A DNA stretch of 64,000 bases, taken from positions 2,066,501 to 2,130,500 of the forward strand of contig NZ_AP024086.1 in assembly GCF_019703855.1 (NCBI RefSeq), written 5' to 3'. Positions within the stretch are counted from its first letter, which is position 1. Every line of letters starts with the position of its first letter. This document shows positions 53,572 to 62,662 of this stretch, piece by piece. Source of the DNA: Desulfomarina profundi (GTDB taxonomy: Bacteria; Desulfobacterota; Desulfobulbia; Desulfobulbales; Desulfocapsaceae). The notes under the pieces were generated by a model. The model was not told the origin of the DNA. It saw only the letters and a program-made list of their open reading frames with translations, and searched no databases. The translations under genes and the position numbers were made by a program.

Positions 53572-53615
53572 AATTGCCGCATCTTCGACAAACTTGCCAA
53601 TTGCAGGATTTAGGT
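53572..53615 (-). repeat. Left-end copy of the CCTAAATCCTGCA repeat family, right of the sugar transferase gene
   Basis: Reverse complemented, this segment reads ACCTAAATCCTGCAATTGGC and continues AAGTTTGTCGAAGATGCGGC, matching the left end of the 7579 element in nearly all of 36 positions. No matching right end follows, so it is a solo end. It faces the diverged end at 52041. Confidence 0.6.
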
Positions 53616-53621
53616 TGAAAG

Positions 53622-54233
53622 CTATACGTGGTCACAGGTGTTACGCATACCTATTACCTTGTTCTGGAGAAGCATGTTCACCAACTCGCTCAACGGCAGC
53701 CCCACAACATTTGTATATGATCCTTCAATGCTTTCCACCAGAAAAGCCCCTCTGCCCTGAATACCATATGCGCCCGCTTTATCCAAACTCTCACCACTTG
53801 AAATGTATGCCCGGGCCACAGATTCGTCAAAATCTGAAAAAACGACCTTTGTCTCCACGACAGTACATGAAGAGATCCTTTTATCCGCATGCATAAGACA
53901 TATTCCCGTTCGTACGGTATGGGCTCTGCCGGCCAGAGATATTAGCATAGTAAAAGCTTCCGCCTTGTCAAACGGTTTACCGAGAATATTTTGATCAAGA
54001 CAAACCACAGTATCACCTGAAATTATCCAGGAATCTCCGTGTTGCAGCGCTGCAGCCTCACCTTTTTCCGTTGCCATTCTCAGAACAAAATTCCCGGGGC
54101 TTTCATCCGGCAAGGGTGTTTCATTAATTGTCACGGGATAGAGGGAAAAAGTCAGCCCCAGGTCCTCCAGATACTTTTTCCGCCTGGGAGAACCGGAAGC
54201 CAGCACAATTGACTCATTGGTATAAAACATCAT
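53622..54233 (-). CDS. maf: Maf-type nucleoside triphosphate pyrophosphatase
   Basis: Maf proteins hydrolyse dTTP/UTP or modified nucleotides to monophosphates. I start at the ATG 54233 (MMFYTNESIVLASGSPRRKKYLEDLGL). The longer open frame to 54374 runs in frame through a repeated element and its 47 extra codons are not family sequence. Conserved parts include the SGSPRR loop, EKGEAAA, ISGDTVVCLDQNILGKPFDKAEAFTML, HTVRTGICLM, and GAYGIQGRGAFLVESIEGSYTNVVGLPL. Length is about 203 residues, as usual. Only a weak ribosome site (AAAG) is seen, and a 164-bp repeat ends 10 bp upstream. The 162-bp gap to the sugar transferase gene holds a repeat end. Confidence 0.9.
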   Translation of the reverse strand: MMFYTNESIVLASGSPRRKKYLEDLGLTFSLYPVTINETPLPDESPGNFVLRMATEKGEAAALQHGDSWIISGDTVVCLDQNILGKPFDKAEAFTMLISLAGRAHTVRTGICLMHADKRISSCTVVETKVVFSDFDESVARAYISSGESLDKAGAYGIQGRGAFLVESIEGSYTNVVGLPLSELVNMLLQNKVIGMRNTCDHV

Positions 54234-54242
54234 CTTTAATTT

Positions 54243-54406
54243 TGATGATCTCGTAAAAAGTCGTTCAACGTTCTCAGATGGACTCTGGAAAAACTTCGAT
54301 ATACAAGGCGTGGCGGTGTCGTGTAAGCGCAGGCGTACATATAGTACGTCGAGCATTACACGATCACCCCACAACGCAGTAGATCGGAGTTTTTACGAGT
54401 CCATCA
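54243..54406. repeat. 164-bp palindromic element, copy 1 (upstream of maf)
   Basis: The ends are TGATGATCTCGTAAAAAGTC and, reverse complemented, TGATGGACTCGTAAAAACTC. The centre forms a nested hairpin (TCGTGTAA ... CGTAC-ATATA-GTACG ... TTACACGA), and most of the element is an imperfect palindrome. Copy 2 at 62663-62826 differs at only two positions, so spread was recent or the sequence is maintained. The flanking bases extend the palindrome slightly (AATTTTGATG and CATCAATTTTAA). Non-autonomous mobile or REP-like element. Confidence 0.8.
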
Positions 54407-54461
54407 ATTTTAATCCTGAACTCCGTACCAAACTCAAACCTGACGCCTCTGAGCTTGGAGG

Positions 54462-54507
54462 TAACTGATCACAGGGTTTGTAACTCTGTGTTTTCATCCA
54501 CATTGAA
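54462..54507 (+). repeat. 45-bp dispersed repeat, copy 2
   Basis: Second copy of the segment at 18820-18865 (TAACTGATCACAGGGTTTGT...TTTTCATCCACATT), in direct orientation with about five differences. It lies in the 317-bp region 54407-54723 between the palindromic element and the DUF362 gene, in which I see no gene. Confidence 0.5.
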
Positions 54508-54723
54508 AATAATGGAATTCCTGCTTTCATTGAATAATTACAATTCCAATATGATACAAGAAAAACCAATATATTCCTTATATCAAAAATTATACAGAAA
54601 AAACAGGAAAGGTATTCGGGTTCATAGTGCCAAGGAGGCTTTTACCCGGCATGGCATGTTCATCCCGGTAAAGCGGTATGAATAGTCTTCCAGTAGAGGA
54701 TAAATCCGAATAATTTATGCAGG

Positions 54724-55680
54724 TCAGTGTTTTCCCATCAATCTCTTTCCCATCCCCAAAAAAAATCTGAAAGGATTGAATCGAATACCATTCAACGTGG
54801 CTGGTGCCTGAAAACCTGAACCCCGAAAATCGACAGGACTTAATAGAGGAAAGGTGAGTTTATCCGATTGTATCCCCTCAAGTCCCCTTTCGGCCGCAAC
54901 CCGCCAAAGGGGGCTTTTTTTCTTTTCCAGTTCAAGAAGCTCCAGCAGGGCAGTGTCAAGGGCCACCGGATTAAGGGAACCACCGATACAATGAAGAGGC
55001 AAGGCTTCACCGTCCAGAGGGCCGGAACGGTGCATGACTGTAATACCGTCAATACAATGAATGGAAGGGGGCAGGAAATTGAGAAGATCAAGAATAATCT
55101 CTGCAAAACCATCATGGGTAGAGCCATGAAGCATATGGAGAATCGCTTTATTTGCTCCTTTGACAATTCCGAAAATATTCTTCACTGCAAGAGTGACATA
55201 CAACTGGTTGTGAGCTTTTATTTTGGGAAGATTGATCAGCCAGTCACATTCGATAACAGGTGCCGCTATGTTGACACGAATGTTTCCTGATACAATTTTC
55301 TGAACGGAGGAAGAAAAATCAACCAGCTGCACATCAAGATCCGCAATTTCCTCCGCAATACCCATCTGTCTGCAGACTGTGCTGCTACTGCCAAATGCAG
55401 GTGAATCACCGATGGCAACCTGTGCACCCTGCTCATGAAACCAGAGAGCCACAGCAGCGACAAACGTCCTGTGCGTACAGGAGAATTCAGGGCCCTTTCC
55501 ACTTATCAGATTAGGTTTCAGCAAAACTTTTTTATTGTAGAAACAAGGTGTTACTCCCAGGCTTGTAATAACAGCATCTATTATTTCAACTATTTTGATC
55601 CTGTTATACTGAGAACAACGTTGCAACACCACAACAGGTTTACAATGATCCATAATTATTTCCCTGTACGACATTGGCAT
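54724..55680 (-). CDS. DUF362 domain protein
   Basis: A 318-residue protein with the DUF362 pattern: VLLKPNLISGKGPEFSCTHRTFVAAVALWFHEQGAQVAIGDSPAFGSSSTV, LINLPKIKAHNQLYVTLAVKNIFGIVKGANKAILHMLH, and HCIDGITVMHRSGPLDGEALPLHCIGGSLNPVALDTALLELLEL. DUF362 proteins often carry a ferredoxin domain; none is present here, so this is the stand-alone form. The start is uncertain: Met at 55680, or Met at 55653 (MDHCKPVVVL), which sits closer to an AGGGAA site. Biological role unknown; function in the context of redox proteins is only suggested for relatives. A terminator-like hairpin upstream separates it from the serA-like gene. Confidence 0.85.
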   Translation of the reverse strand: MPMSYREIIMDHCKPVVVLQRCSQYNRIKIVEIIDAVITSLGVTPCFYNKKVLLKPNLISGKGPEFSCTHRTFVAAVALWFHEQGAQVAIGDSPAFGSSSTVCRQMGIAEEIADLDVQLVDFSSSVQKIVSGNIRVNIAAPVIECDWLINLPKIKAHNQLYVTLAVKNIFGIVKGANKAILHMLHGSTHDGFAEIILDLLNFLPPSIHCIDGITVMHRSGPLDGEALPLHCIGGSLNPVALDTALLELLELEKKKSPLWRVAAERGLEGIQSDKLTFPLLSPVDFRGSGFQAPATLNGIRFNPFRFFLGMGKRLMGKH

Positions 55681-55737
55681 CTGAACGCGTTTAAAAACGA
55701 ATCATCCCTGTCCCGGAAACAAAAAAGGTTATAACGA

Positions 55738-55774
55738 GAAAAACCGGAGCCACAACAACGTGGTCCGGTTTTCC
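55738..55774 (-). terminator. Intrinsic terminator-like hairpin between the serA-like and DUF362 genes
   Basis: GGAAAACCGGA and TCCGGTTTTT form a long stem, extended by CCAC/GTGG, on the minus strand, followed by TTTCTCG. It likely ends transcription from the serA-like gene, 300 nt downstream of that gene's stop. Confidence 0.65.
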
Positions 55775-56076
55775 AGGAGAAAAGAGAGAAGAGATAAAGC
55801 ATAATTATTTATGCAAAGAGCATACCATCTTCTTTAAAAATAATTACATGTTTAAATTCAACAAGGTACATCGTTTCAGGACAATAAATATAAACTGAAA
55901 TAGTACAAAAATACAAGTTTTTGAACTAACAGCATACAATTATTCAAGTTATTTCACTCTTACCAGAAAAACAACAGGATAAGAGTCTAATTTTTTTAAC
56001 CGCACCTAAAATATAACAGACTGACCAGGAAAACATCCATGCCATTTCTGAATTCGCAAACAGCGATCGATCAGAA
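55775..56076. other. Gene-free, A/T-rich region
   Basis: I see no gene in these 302 bases between the serA-like stop and the hairpin. They are strongly A/T-rich on both strands. Confidence 0.5.
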
Positions 56077-57261
56077 TTATTTTGCAAAAACAATCGTCCG
56101 GGTACGAATGACATCTTTATTTCCATTCAGTTCCTTTACAATGTCACCGGGAATTTCAGATTCAACATCAATAATATTATAACCCACAGTACCATTGGAC
56201 TGGTTTAGATAACTTGCTATATTAAGCGAATATTTCCCGAAAATATTGGAAATCAGAGCAATCATCCCCGGTACATCCCTGTTGATTACTATCAACCGTG
56301 AATGAACATCATCTGTCGGAGTTGATTCAATTGTCGGGAAATTAACACTGTGGACCACATTACCATATTTCAGGTACGTTGAGAGTTCCTTGACTGCCAT
56401 CGTCGCACAGTTTCCTTCAGACTCTGACGTGGATGCTCCCAGATGGGGTGTCATCAGAATCCTGGGATGGCCGATAATTGCCGGTGTCGGAAAATCACAA
56501 AGATATGCCTCAAGAATGCCGCTGTCCAGTGCTTCAAGAATGGCACTCTCGTCCACGATCGGTCCCCTCGCATAGTTAATGAGAACCGCACCTCTTTTCA
56601 ATCTGGACAGAAATTCACTGTTAACAAAATTCCTTGTCCTGTCATTCAAAGGAAGATGAAGACTCACCACGTCAGCATTTTCCACTGCTGCTGTGAGTGA
56701 TCTGCAGAGACGCACTTCCGGGGAAAGCAAATGGATGTTTGCCAGGGCCGGAGCCGGATCAAAACCGTTGACCACCATATGACGATGGACACCACCGTTG
56801 GCCAACCTTACACCAATCTGGCCAAGCCCGACAACTCCCAGTGTTTTTCCTGCAATCTCCACCCCCCTGAAAGCGGCTTTGCGGGCCTCCACCTCAGCAT
56901 TGACCTTATCGGGATCCATTGCCGCCAGTGATTTACAAAATTCAATACCCTTGAAAATATTTCTTTTCCAGACACCTATCATCGGGAATACCAGATCAAC
57001 AACAGCATTGGCATTGGCTCCGGGTGTATTGAAAACACATATGCCTTTTTCGGTAGCTCTTTCCACGTTGATATTATTTGTTCCAGCCCCCGCCCGAGCA
57101 ACTGCCAGGAGTGTAGGATAATCATCCACATTCAACGGAGAACTCCGGATTACAATACCATCCGGTGACTGTTCATCTTCCGAAACATGAAAATTATCGG
57201 TGAACAGCTGAAGTCCTTCTTCCGCAATAGCGTTTATTTTCCTTATCTTAAAATGTGACAT
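56077..57261 (-). CDS. serA: D-3-phosphoglycerate dehydrogenase (SerA-like) with ACT domain
   Basis: Oxidises 3-phosphoglycerate in the first step of serine synthesis. The 394-residue product has the NAD-binding motif TLGVVGLGQIGVRLANGGVHRHM near residue 138, the substrate-binding RAGAGTNNINVERATEKGICVFNTPGANANAV, and the catalytic ARGPIVDE and HLGASTSESEGNCA segments with the active-site Arg, Glu and His. The C-terminal 75 residues (VINRDVPGMIALISNIFGKYSLNIASYLNQSNGTVGYNIIDVES) form an ACT domain, the usual serine-sensing module of the short SerA type. Other 2-hydroxyacid dehydrogenases remain possible, but the ACT domain supports SerA. It is followed (on the minus strand) by the DUF362 gene. 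Confidence 0.88.
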   Translation of the reverse strand: MSHFKIRKINAIAEEGLQLFTDNFHVSEDEQSPDGIVIRSSPLNVDDYPTLLAVARAGAGTNNINVERATEKGICVFNTPGANANAVVDLVFPMIGVWKRNIFKGIEFCKSLAAMDPDKVNAEVEARKAAFRGVEIAGKTLGVVGLGQIGVRLANGGVHRHMVVNGFDPAPALANIHLLSPEVRLCRSLTAAVENADVVSLHLPLNDRTRNFVNSEFLSRLKRGAVLINYARGPIVDESAILEALDSGILEAYLCDFPTPAIIGHPRILMTPHLGASTSESEGNCATMAVKELSTYLKYGNVVHSVNFPTIESTPTDDVHSRLIVINRDVPGMIALISNIFGKYSLNIASYLNQSNGTVGYNIIDVESEIPGDIVKELNGNKDVIRTRTIVFAK

Positions 57262-57303
57262 TTGATTCTTTCCTTCAATAGATATGTCAAACCATTTAAG
57301 GTT

Positions 57304-58734
57304 TCACGGATTCAGGTTCAATATTTTATTCAACCTGTAGAGGCTTTTTTCACGTTCTGGCAGTATGCAGATGCAACCCGATTTACCTTCTCCAGGATAC
57401 CCAAGTTCTTTAAGACTCTCCTCGCTCACGGGAAGGAAATAACTTTTCTTGAAGAAATAGTTCCGGCTTCCCTTTGTATACACCCCCTCCATCTCATCAG
57501 GAAGGTTTTTATATAACTTCCCTTTTATTTCCCGTGGCTGTTCCCTCTTTTGGCTGATTTCAAGACAGTCCGGCAAAAACCTGTGTCCACATCTGAGCCA
57601 GTCCAAGCGGAGCAGGTCACGAATCAGATCCCTGTCCCGCCTGCGGGCAATCACACTCTCTATGATCCCCACCATCAATTCATGGGTTGGTGCAAGCTGA
57701 AAAAAGCCAATTTCAAGGCAACGGGTCAGAACTTCAGAGAAAAAGGTGAAAATATCCTCCTCATATTTTCTCAGGTAATGCCAGAGGGAAACAAAATAGC
57801 GGTTGTTCATGAATTTTTCAACACATTCCGAAAACCAGTACAGTTCACGCAGACAATCATGGTCCATCCAGCTATTTGCCAAAACTGAATAGGGAGGTTC
57901 ACTGGTCCAGAGATAGCCATAAGCATCCCGTGACCTGAAAATAGGTGTATCCGGCAAAATTTTTAATAGTCCCATCTGAATATAATGGGCACCCATGGCA
58001 AAAACATCCCTGAAAGAGGCTGAAAAAGTATCCCGCGTTTCATAGGGAAGACCTAGAATCAGATCCACATGGAGGTGAATATTTTCAAGCGCCGCCAACC
58101 TGGAAACTATCTCGTGTACCTTGGCGTGGTCAATTTTGCGATTAACTGCGGCGAGAGTGGGTTCATGGGTAGACTGGATACCGATTTCAAACTGAAAACA
58201 ACCACACTCAAGAGTTCCCAGGAAATCAAACATCTCTTCGGTAAAACGATCCGGAGCCATCTCGAAATGAAAAAGGCAATCACTCTGCTGTGCCATGAGA
58301 AATTCCCATATTTCAAGGGCTCTTTCCGGGACATCATTGTATGTTCTATCAATAAACCGTATACATTTAGGATGATGCTTGAGAATAGCCTGTAACTCCC
58401 TTTTCACTTTGCCCAGGGGTTTATGACGCAATCCTCTTTCAGCCGAAGAGAGACAATAAGTACAGGAAAATGGGCATCCCCTCGAACTCTCATAATAGAC
58501 ATGTCTGTTCTTCAAGTGTGAAGAAAAATCTTCATCCCTGTATGGAGAGGAAAAATCTATCGCTTTTTTGAGGGAAAAAGAAGTCCCGTAGCAATCTCCC
58601 GGGGAACCTGAAAGCAGATCCCTGAAAAATTGGTCTTCCACCGCTTCAATTTCCCCAAGAACAATTGTACAGTTGTTTCCAGACAGTTTATCACCAAGCA
58701 CTGCTGCCTGCGGCCCCCGATAACAATGGAACAA
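57304..58734 (-). CDS. B12-binding radical SAM protein (DUF4080 type), radical SAM and C-terminal part (after a frameshift)
   Basis: A 476-residue frame containing the radical SAM cluster motif YYESSRGCPFSCTYCLSSAERG (Cys in CxxxCxxC) near residue 82. After it come the usual barrel segments FIDRTYNDVPERALEIWEFL, FEMAPDRFTEEMFDFLG and LHVDLILGLPYETRDTFSASF. A DUF4080 C-terminus follows. The first residues (MFHCYRGPQAAVLGDKLSGNN) belong to the end of the cobalamin-binding domain begun in 58557-59009; one extra base in the CCCCC run at 58714-58718 joins the frames as SIVIGGPQAAVLGD. Enzymes of this type bind SAM and B12 and do methylations or rearrangements; the substrate is unknown. Confidence 0.8.
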   Translation of the reverse strand: MFHCYRGPQAAVLGDKLSGNNCTIVLGEIEAVEDQFFRDLLSGSPGDCYGTSFSLKKAIDFSSPYRDEDFSSHLKNRHVYYESSRGCPFSCTYCLSSAERGLRHKPLGKVKRELQAILKHHPKCIRFIDRTYNDVPERALEIWEFLMAQQSDCLFHFEMAPDRFTEEMFDFLGTLECGCFQFEIGIQSTHEPTLAAVNRKIDHAKVHEIVSRLAALENIHLHVDLILGLPYETRDTFSASFRDVFAMGAHYIQMGLLKILPDTPIFRSRDAYGYLWTSEPPYSVLANSWMDHDCLRELYWFSECVEKFMNNRYFVSLWHYLRKYEEDIFTFFSEVLTRCLEIGFFQLAPTHELMVGIIESVIARRRDRDLIRDLLRLDWLRCGHRFLPDCLEISQKREQPREIKGKLYKNLPDEMEGVYTKGSRNYFFKKSYFLPVSEESLKELGYPGEGKSGCICILPEREKSLYRLNKILNLNP

Positions 58735-59009
58735 TCGGGCAGTGAATGATTCAAATCAATGACCAGCCTTTCGATAAGAGTGGAATTCCAGATCACTGCG
58801 GAAAAAAAGATATAGCGGGGATTGTCTACTGTCAGCCGGAGAAGCATCTCATAGTAGTTGTCATTAATGGTAAACTGCAGGATCTGGCTCGAGAAGTCAG
58901 GACACTTCTGTTCCAGTACATTGCGGACATAAAAAAGGGCCAGACAGGAATGGGTGAAACGTCCGTTTATTCCTGCTATTTTAATCAGATCCTGCGACAT
59001 ATTTCCCAT
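58557..59009 (-). CDS. B12-binding radical SAM protein, N-terminal cobalamin-binding part (frameshifted)
   Basis: This 150-codon frame gives the cobalamin-binding Rossmann domain: IKIAGINGRFTHSCLALFYVRNVLEQ, IFFSAVIWNSTLIERLVIDLNHSLPDCSIVIGG. After that the frame is out of phase and the last 50 or so residues are not real. Start either at 59009 or at the next Met (59000), the latter better spaced from AAGGGG. The repaired protein would be about 568 residues. It is divergent from the M1/ChaN fusion gene, and the 281 bp between them contain no gene and presumably both promoters. Confidence 0.78.
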   Translation of the reverse strand: MGNMSQDLIKIAGINGRFTHSCLALFYVRNVLEQKCPDFSSQILQFTINDNYYEMLLRLTVDNPRYIFFSAVIWNSTLIERLVIDLNHSLPDCSIVIGGRRQQCLVINCLETTVQLFLGKLKRWKTNFSGICFQVPREIATGLLFPSKKR

Positions 59010-59290
59010 TACCCCTTGTTTTCGACCTCTATTTCCATATCTGAAAATGTTTCTTCGCGATTATAAATTTCGTTGCCTGTTGCGGACAGACCTTCAACCT
59101 CCTGGCATGTCCCTGTTACGGAATAAATCCACAACCAGCTATCGCCGGACAAAAAACACAAATTTACACGCGATACTGTTTACCAATATCGATTCAGGTA
59201 CTACAGTATTGGGGAAATTTGATCAATAACTAATCGAATATTCATGCTCCACAGTGGAAACACCTGTGTACGTCAAAAGGAATAATTCAG

Positions 59291-62200
59291 ATGAAAACAC
59301 TCTTTGCAGTCACTCTCAATACACTGCTGCCGATCTTTCTGCTCTCCATCCCCACCTTCACAATGGCAACACAACCTGAGACAGCAACTCCGGAATACAC
59401 CCTGTCGCTCTCTTTTGATCTGGAAAAACATGAAGTAACGGGAACAGCCAGAATCATCCTTGCAACAGGTAAACCATATACCCTTTATCTTGACGGAATA
59501 ACCGTCACCGGCAGCATCCTCAAAGACGAAAAAGGACATGAGCGAGAACTGGTTTTCCGTGAAAAAACCGTTGTAATCCCTGCAGACGATATCAGGCGAA
59601 CTATTTATATATCATACAGTAAAATAGTAGCCGGCAGCCATGAAAACAGGATCGAAACAGATGGAATAACCCTTGTCAGGAACTGGCACCCTACCCTGGA
59701 CAGGCCAATGCTGTTTTCACTGAACGCTACACTTCCCTCCGGATTCACACCGGTCTGTGAGTCGGAAACCTTTCCGCTGGAGACAAGAGGCAGCACCGTC
59801 CATGCTGATTTTTCACATCCCCTCTACGCACTCCATTTCACCGCCGGACCGTATACCCATGAGAAATACAGGGTAAGAGACGGTCTCTTTGTCCACACCC
59901 TTTTCTTTCCAGAGGACAGACAGCTTATTGACAGTTACCTGAAAAAAGCCGCATCCTATCTGAAACGATACGAAAAGGAAATCGGGCCTTTTCCTTATAA
60001 CCAGTACGTCATTGTTGCCAACCGTTTCCCCACAGGTTTCGGTTTTCCCGGCTTTACCCTTATTGGCCAGGCAGTGCTCCGACTTCCCTTTATAAAAGAC
60101 ACCTCTCTCGGCCATGAGATTCTCCACTCCTGGTTTGGAAACAGTGTGGAAGTAAACTACCGGGAAGGAAACTGGTGCGAAGGACTCACAGCTTACCTGT
60201 CTGACCACGCATTCAGAGCAGAAAAAGGTGAGGGTGCTCTGGACAGAAAGGAAATTATCACCAATTACCTCAGCTATGTAAACCATAACAATGCAATTCC
60301 TCTTGGCCGGTTCATTTCCGGAAACCATGACCAGAGCAGTGAAAAAGCCATGCGGGCTGTAGGGTATGGCCGTGGTGCCATGCTGTTTCATGAACTGCGG
60401 AAAAAAACAGGTGACGATATCTTTTTTCGGGCAATTCAATTATTCCATAAAAAAAACAGATGGAGGGAAGCATCATGGTCAGACATTCAGAACGCTTTTG
60501 AAACCAGTTCCGGTATCAAACTGAACACATTTTTTCGGGAAAGGCTTCAACGATCTGAGATTCCGTCTCTTTCTGTTGAAAACAGCCATATCGTGTATAA
60601 AAACGGTGCTCCGATCCTGACCTTTACCCTTGTTCAGCACACCGAAAAACCATTCTCAATCCTCGTTCCCATCAATATCAGGAATACTGCCGGGACAGAT
60701 GTTTTCAAAACTTTTATTGACCAAAAAGAAAACCGGATTGAAATCCCACTCACCAGTCGCCCCCTGGAATTTACCATTGACCCGGAATACTCCTTCATGC
60801 GGGAACTTGACCGGGAGGAAAAATACAGTACCTGGTCCAGGTTTCTGGGGAGTGAAAAAAAACTGGTGGTCCTGGCTTCAGAGCAAAAACGAATCATCTA
60901 CGCCCCCCTCCTGTCGTTGATGGATGGGCCAGGCATCGAGGTAAAACTGTCCTCTGAAGTGACCAACGAGGAACTGGCGAAAAACAACCTTCTTTTCCTC
61001 GGTACAGACCAGAAAGCTGCACGTTCACTTTTCGGCCCTCCTCCAGATCGTTTTAAAGATGATTTCACCCTTGATGCCAGATTCAACCCTCTTAATCAAC
61101 ATCTTGTTGCTGTCCTGCTTTCCTCCCCTTCCAGGGAAACAACTCTCAAGACAGCCAGGCGCCTGACCCATTACAGCAAATACTCCTTTCTTCGTTTTCA
61201 TAACGGAAAAACAGTAGACAAACGTATTAATTCCAGCCAGATGGGCATCAGAACTGTACTGGAATCCCTGCCCGAAGGGGGCAGGACAACGACTCTCACG
61301 TCCTTTGAAAATATTATCAGACAGCTTGACAGAGCAAGGGTCATTTATATCGGGGAAACCCATACTGCCAACAGTGACCACCTCCTCCAACTCCGTGTTA
61401 TCGAGGCTCTTTTTGCAAAAGATAGGAATCTTGCCATTGGTATGGAAATGTTCCCGGCGGACAACCAGCAAGCGCTGGACGATTATATTGTTAACAGGGT
61501 TCATGACGACGAGCGTACTTTCCTCAAACAATCTGAATATTTCAAGGTCTGGCGCTATGATTACCGATTTTTCCGGGATATTATTCAGTTTGCAAGAAAC
61601 AACCGCCTCCATGTCCTTGGCCTGAATCTGAAAAGAAACATCGTCACGGAGGTCTTCCGAAGCGGCAATACTGACGGTCTTGACCAGACTGTTCTGGAGA
61701 AACTGCCCGAAAACAGAAATCTCGATATGCCCGGATATTATAACCGCCTGAACATGGTCCATGCTCTCCACGACCAGACCGGTACCAGAGGAAATATCAG
61801 CGGCTTTATTCAGGCCCAGGGACTGTGGGACGAGACCATGGCCGAAAATATTGCAGACTGGCTACGGAAAAACCCCAGAAAGAAACTGGTTGTTCTCGCC
61901 GGAACACAGCATACCAGGAAGGACTCAGGAATCCCGCCCAGGGTCAAAAGACGAATAAATGTACCCCAGGCATCACTGCTGAATATTTACAGTTCCGCCC
62001 CTTCCGACAACCTTGGGGAGATTGCCGACTATTTCTTTCTTTCCACCGCACCGGATTTACCTGAAAGCCCCAGGATCGGCATTGTTCTTGAGACAGTTCA
62101 AAAAGAAGGACAGTCATTTATGAAAATCACCGGGATCAGCCCCCACGGAAAAGCAGGGAAAGCTGGACTCCAGACAAATGATGTACTTCTTGAAATCAAT

Positions 62201-62368
62201 AATTTCCCTGTCTCCGAAATGAGCGATGTACGAATTGCGATGATTGATACTCAAAATGGGGACAATATTCCTGTGAAAATAGTCAGAGATGTGGATGGAA
62301 AAAAACAGGAGCTGCTTTTTAATGTTGAACTCACAGTTCCACCCGAAGCGATGATGACTCATCCATGA
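59291..62368 (+). CDS. Exported fusion: M1-type metallopeptidase, ChaN-like domain and PDZ domain
   Basis: A 1025-residue exported protein with a signal peptide (MKTLFAVTLNTLLPIFLLSIPTFTMA). Residues 35-430 are an M1 aminopeptidase-like part, with the zinc motif HEILH at 275-279 and the third ligand Glu297 in NWCEGLTAYLSD. The peptidase may lack the M1 exopeptidase GAMEN motif; the equivalent stretch reads GFGFPGF. Residues 680-905 match the ChaN/DUF399 haem-binding type (VIYIGETHTANSDHLLQLRVIEAL near 685, GMEMFP, VVLAGTQHT). Residues 940-1010 are a PDZ domain (ISPHGKAGKAGLQTNDVLLEINNFPVSEM). The combination suggests a periplasmic protease or protein-quality factor that may bind haem; this is inference. 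Confidence 0.8.
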   Translation: MKTLFAVTLNTLLPIFLLSIPTFTMATQPETATPEYTLSLSFDLEKHEVTGTARIILATGKPYTLYLDGITVTGSILKDEKGHERELVFREKTVVIPADDIRRTIYISYSKIVAGSHENRIETDGITLVRNWHPTLDRPMLFSLNATLPSGFTPVCESETFPLETRGSTVHADFSHPLYALHFTAGPYTHEKYRVRDGLFVHTLFFPEDRQLIDSYLKKAASYLKRYEKEIGPFPYNQYVIVANRFPTGFGFPGFTLIGQAVLRLPFIKDTSLGHEILHSWFGNSVEVNYREGNWCEGLTAYLSDHAFRAEKGEGALDRKEIITNYLSYVNHNNAIPLGRFISGNHDQSSEKAMRAVGYGRGAMLFHELRKKTGDDIFFRAIQLFHKKNRWREASWSDIQNAFETSSGIKLNTFFRERLQRSEIPSLSVENSHIVYKNGAPILTFTLVQHTEKPFSILVPINIRNTAGTDVFKTFIDQKENRIEIPLTSRPLEFTIDPEYSFMRELDREEKYSTWSRFLGSEKKLVVLASEQKRIIYAPLLSLMDGPGIEVKLSSEVTNEELAKNNLLFLGTDQKAARSLFGPPPDRFKDDFTLDARFNPLNQHLVAVLLSSPSRETTLKTARRLTHYSKYSFLRFHNGKTVDKRINSSQMGIRTVLESLPEGGRTTTLTSFENIIRQLDRARVIYIGETHTANSDHLLQLRVIEALFAKDRNLAIGMEMFPADNQQALDDYIVNRVHDDERTFLKQSEYFKVWRYDYRFFRDIIQFARNNRLHVLGLNLKRNIVTEVFRSGNTDGLDQTVLEKLPENRNLDMPGYYNRLNMVHALHDQTGTRGNISGFIQAQGLWDETMAENIADWLRKNPRKKLVVLAGTQHTRKDSGIPPRVKRRINVPQASLLNIYSSAPSDNLGEIADYFFLSTAPDLPESPRIGIVLETVQKEGQSFMKITGISPHGKAGKAGLQTNDVLLEINNFPVSEMSDVRIAMIDTQNGDNIPVKIVRDVDGKKQELLFNVELTVPPEAMMTHP

Positions 62369-62662
62369 AACTGAACATTCCCGATATCCCGGTTTCCCCA
62401 TTGAAAAAATACCTGTACCGGGGTACAATTACTGCCTTTTCGCCAGAAACAGGCATCTTCCAACAGGGATGCATCCATAAATTATTTTGACAACAATTCT
62501 GTAAAATAAATACTGATACTCTGCAGAACACAGTCCCGTGATTAAAACACTCTCGATTCTTTATTTCAGAAAACAACATGAATCCGCAGGGTACCTTGAA
62601 AAATTGGAATTTTGGTTCAAGATCAAGGAACAGGAAAATTTAAAAACGCAACATTCTAAGAA
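62369..62662. other. Gene-free region before the palindromic element
   Basis: I see no gene. A TTGACA hexamer near 62489 is followed at 18 bp by TACTGA, a weak promoter candidate. The small open frames here run into the palindromic element and are not supported. Confidence 0.4.

Noticed and set aside
54455-54685. 76-codon plus-strand frame
   Set aside because: Begins inside a dispersed repeat and shows no family features or ribosome site.
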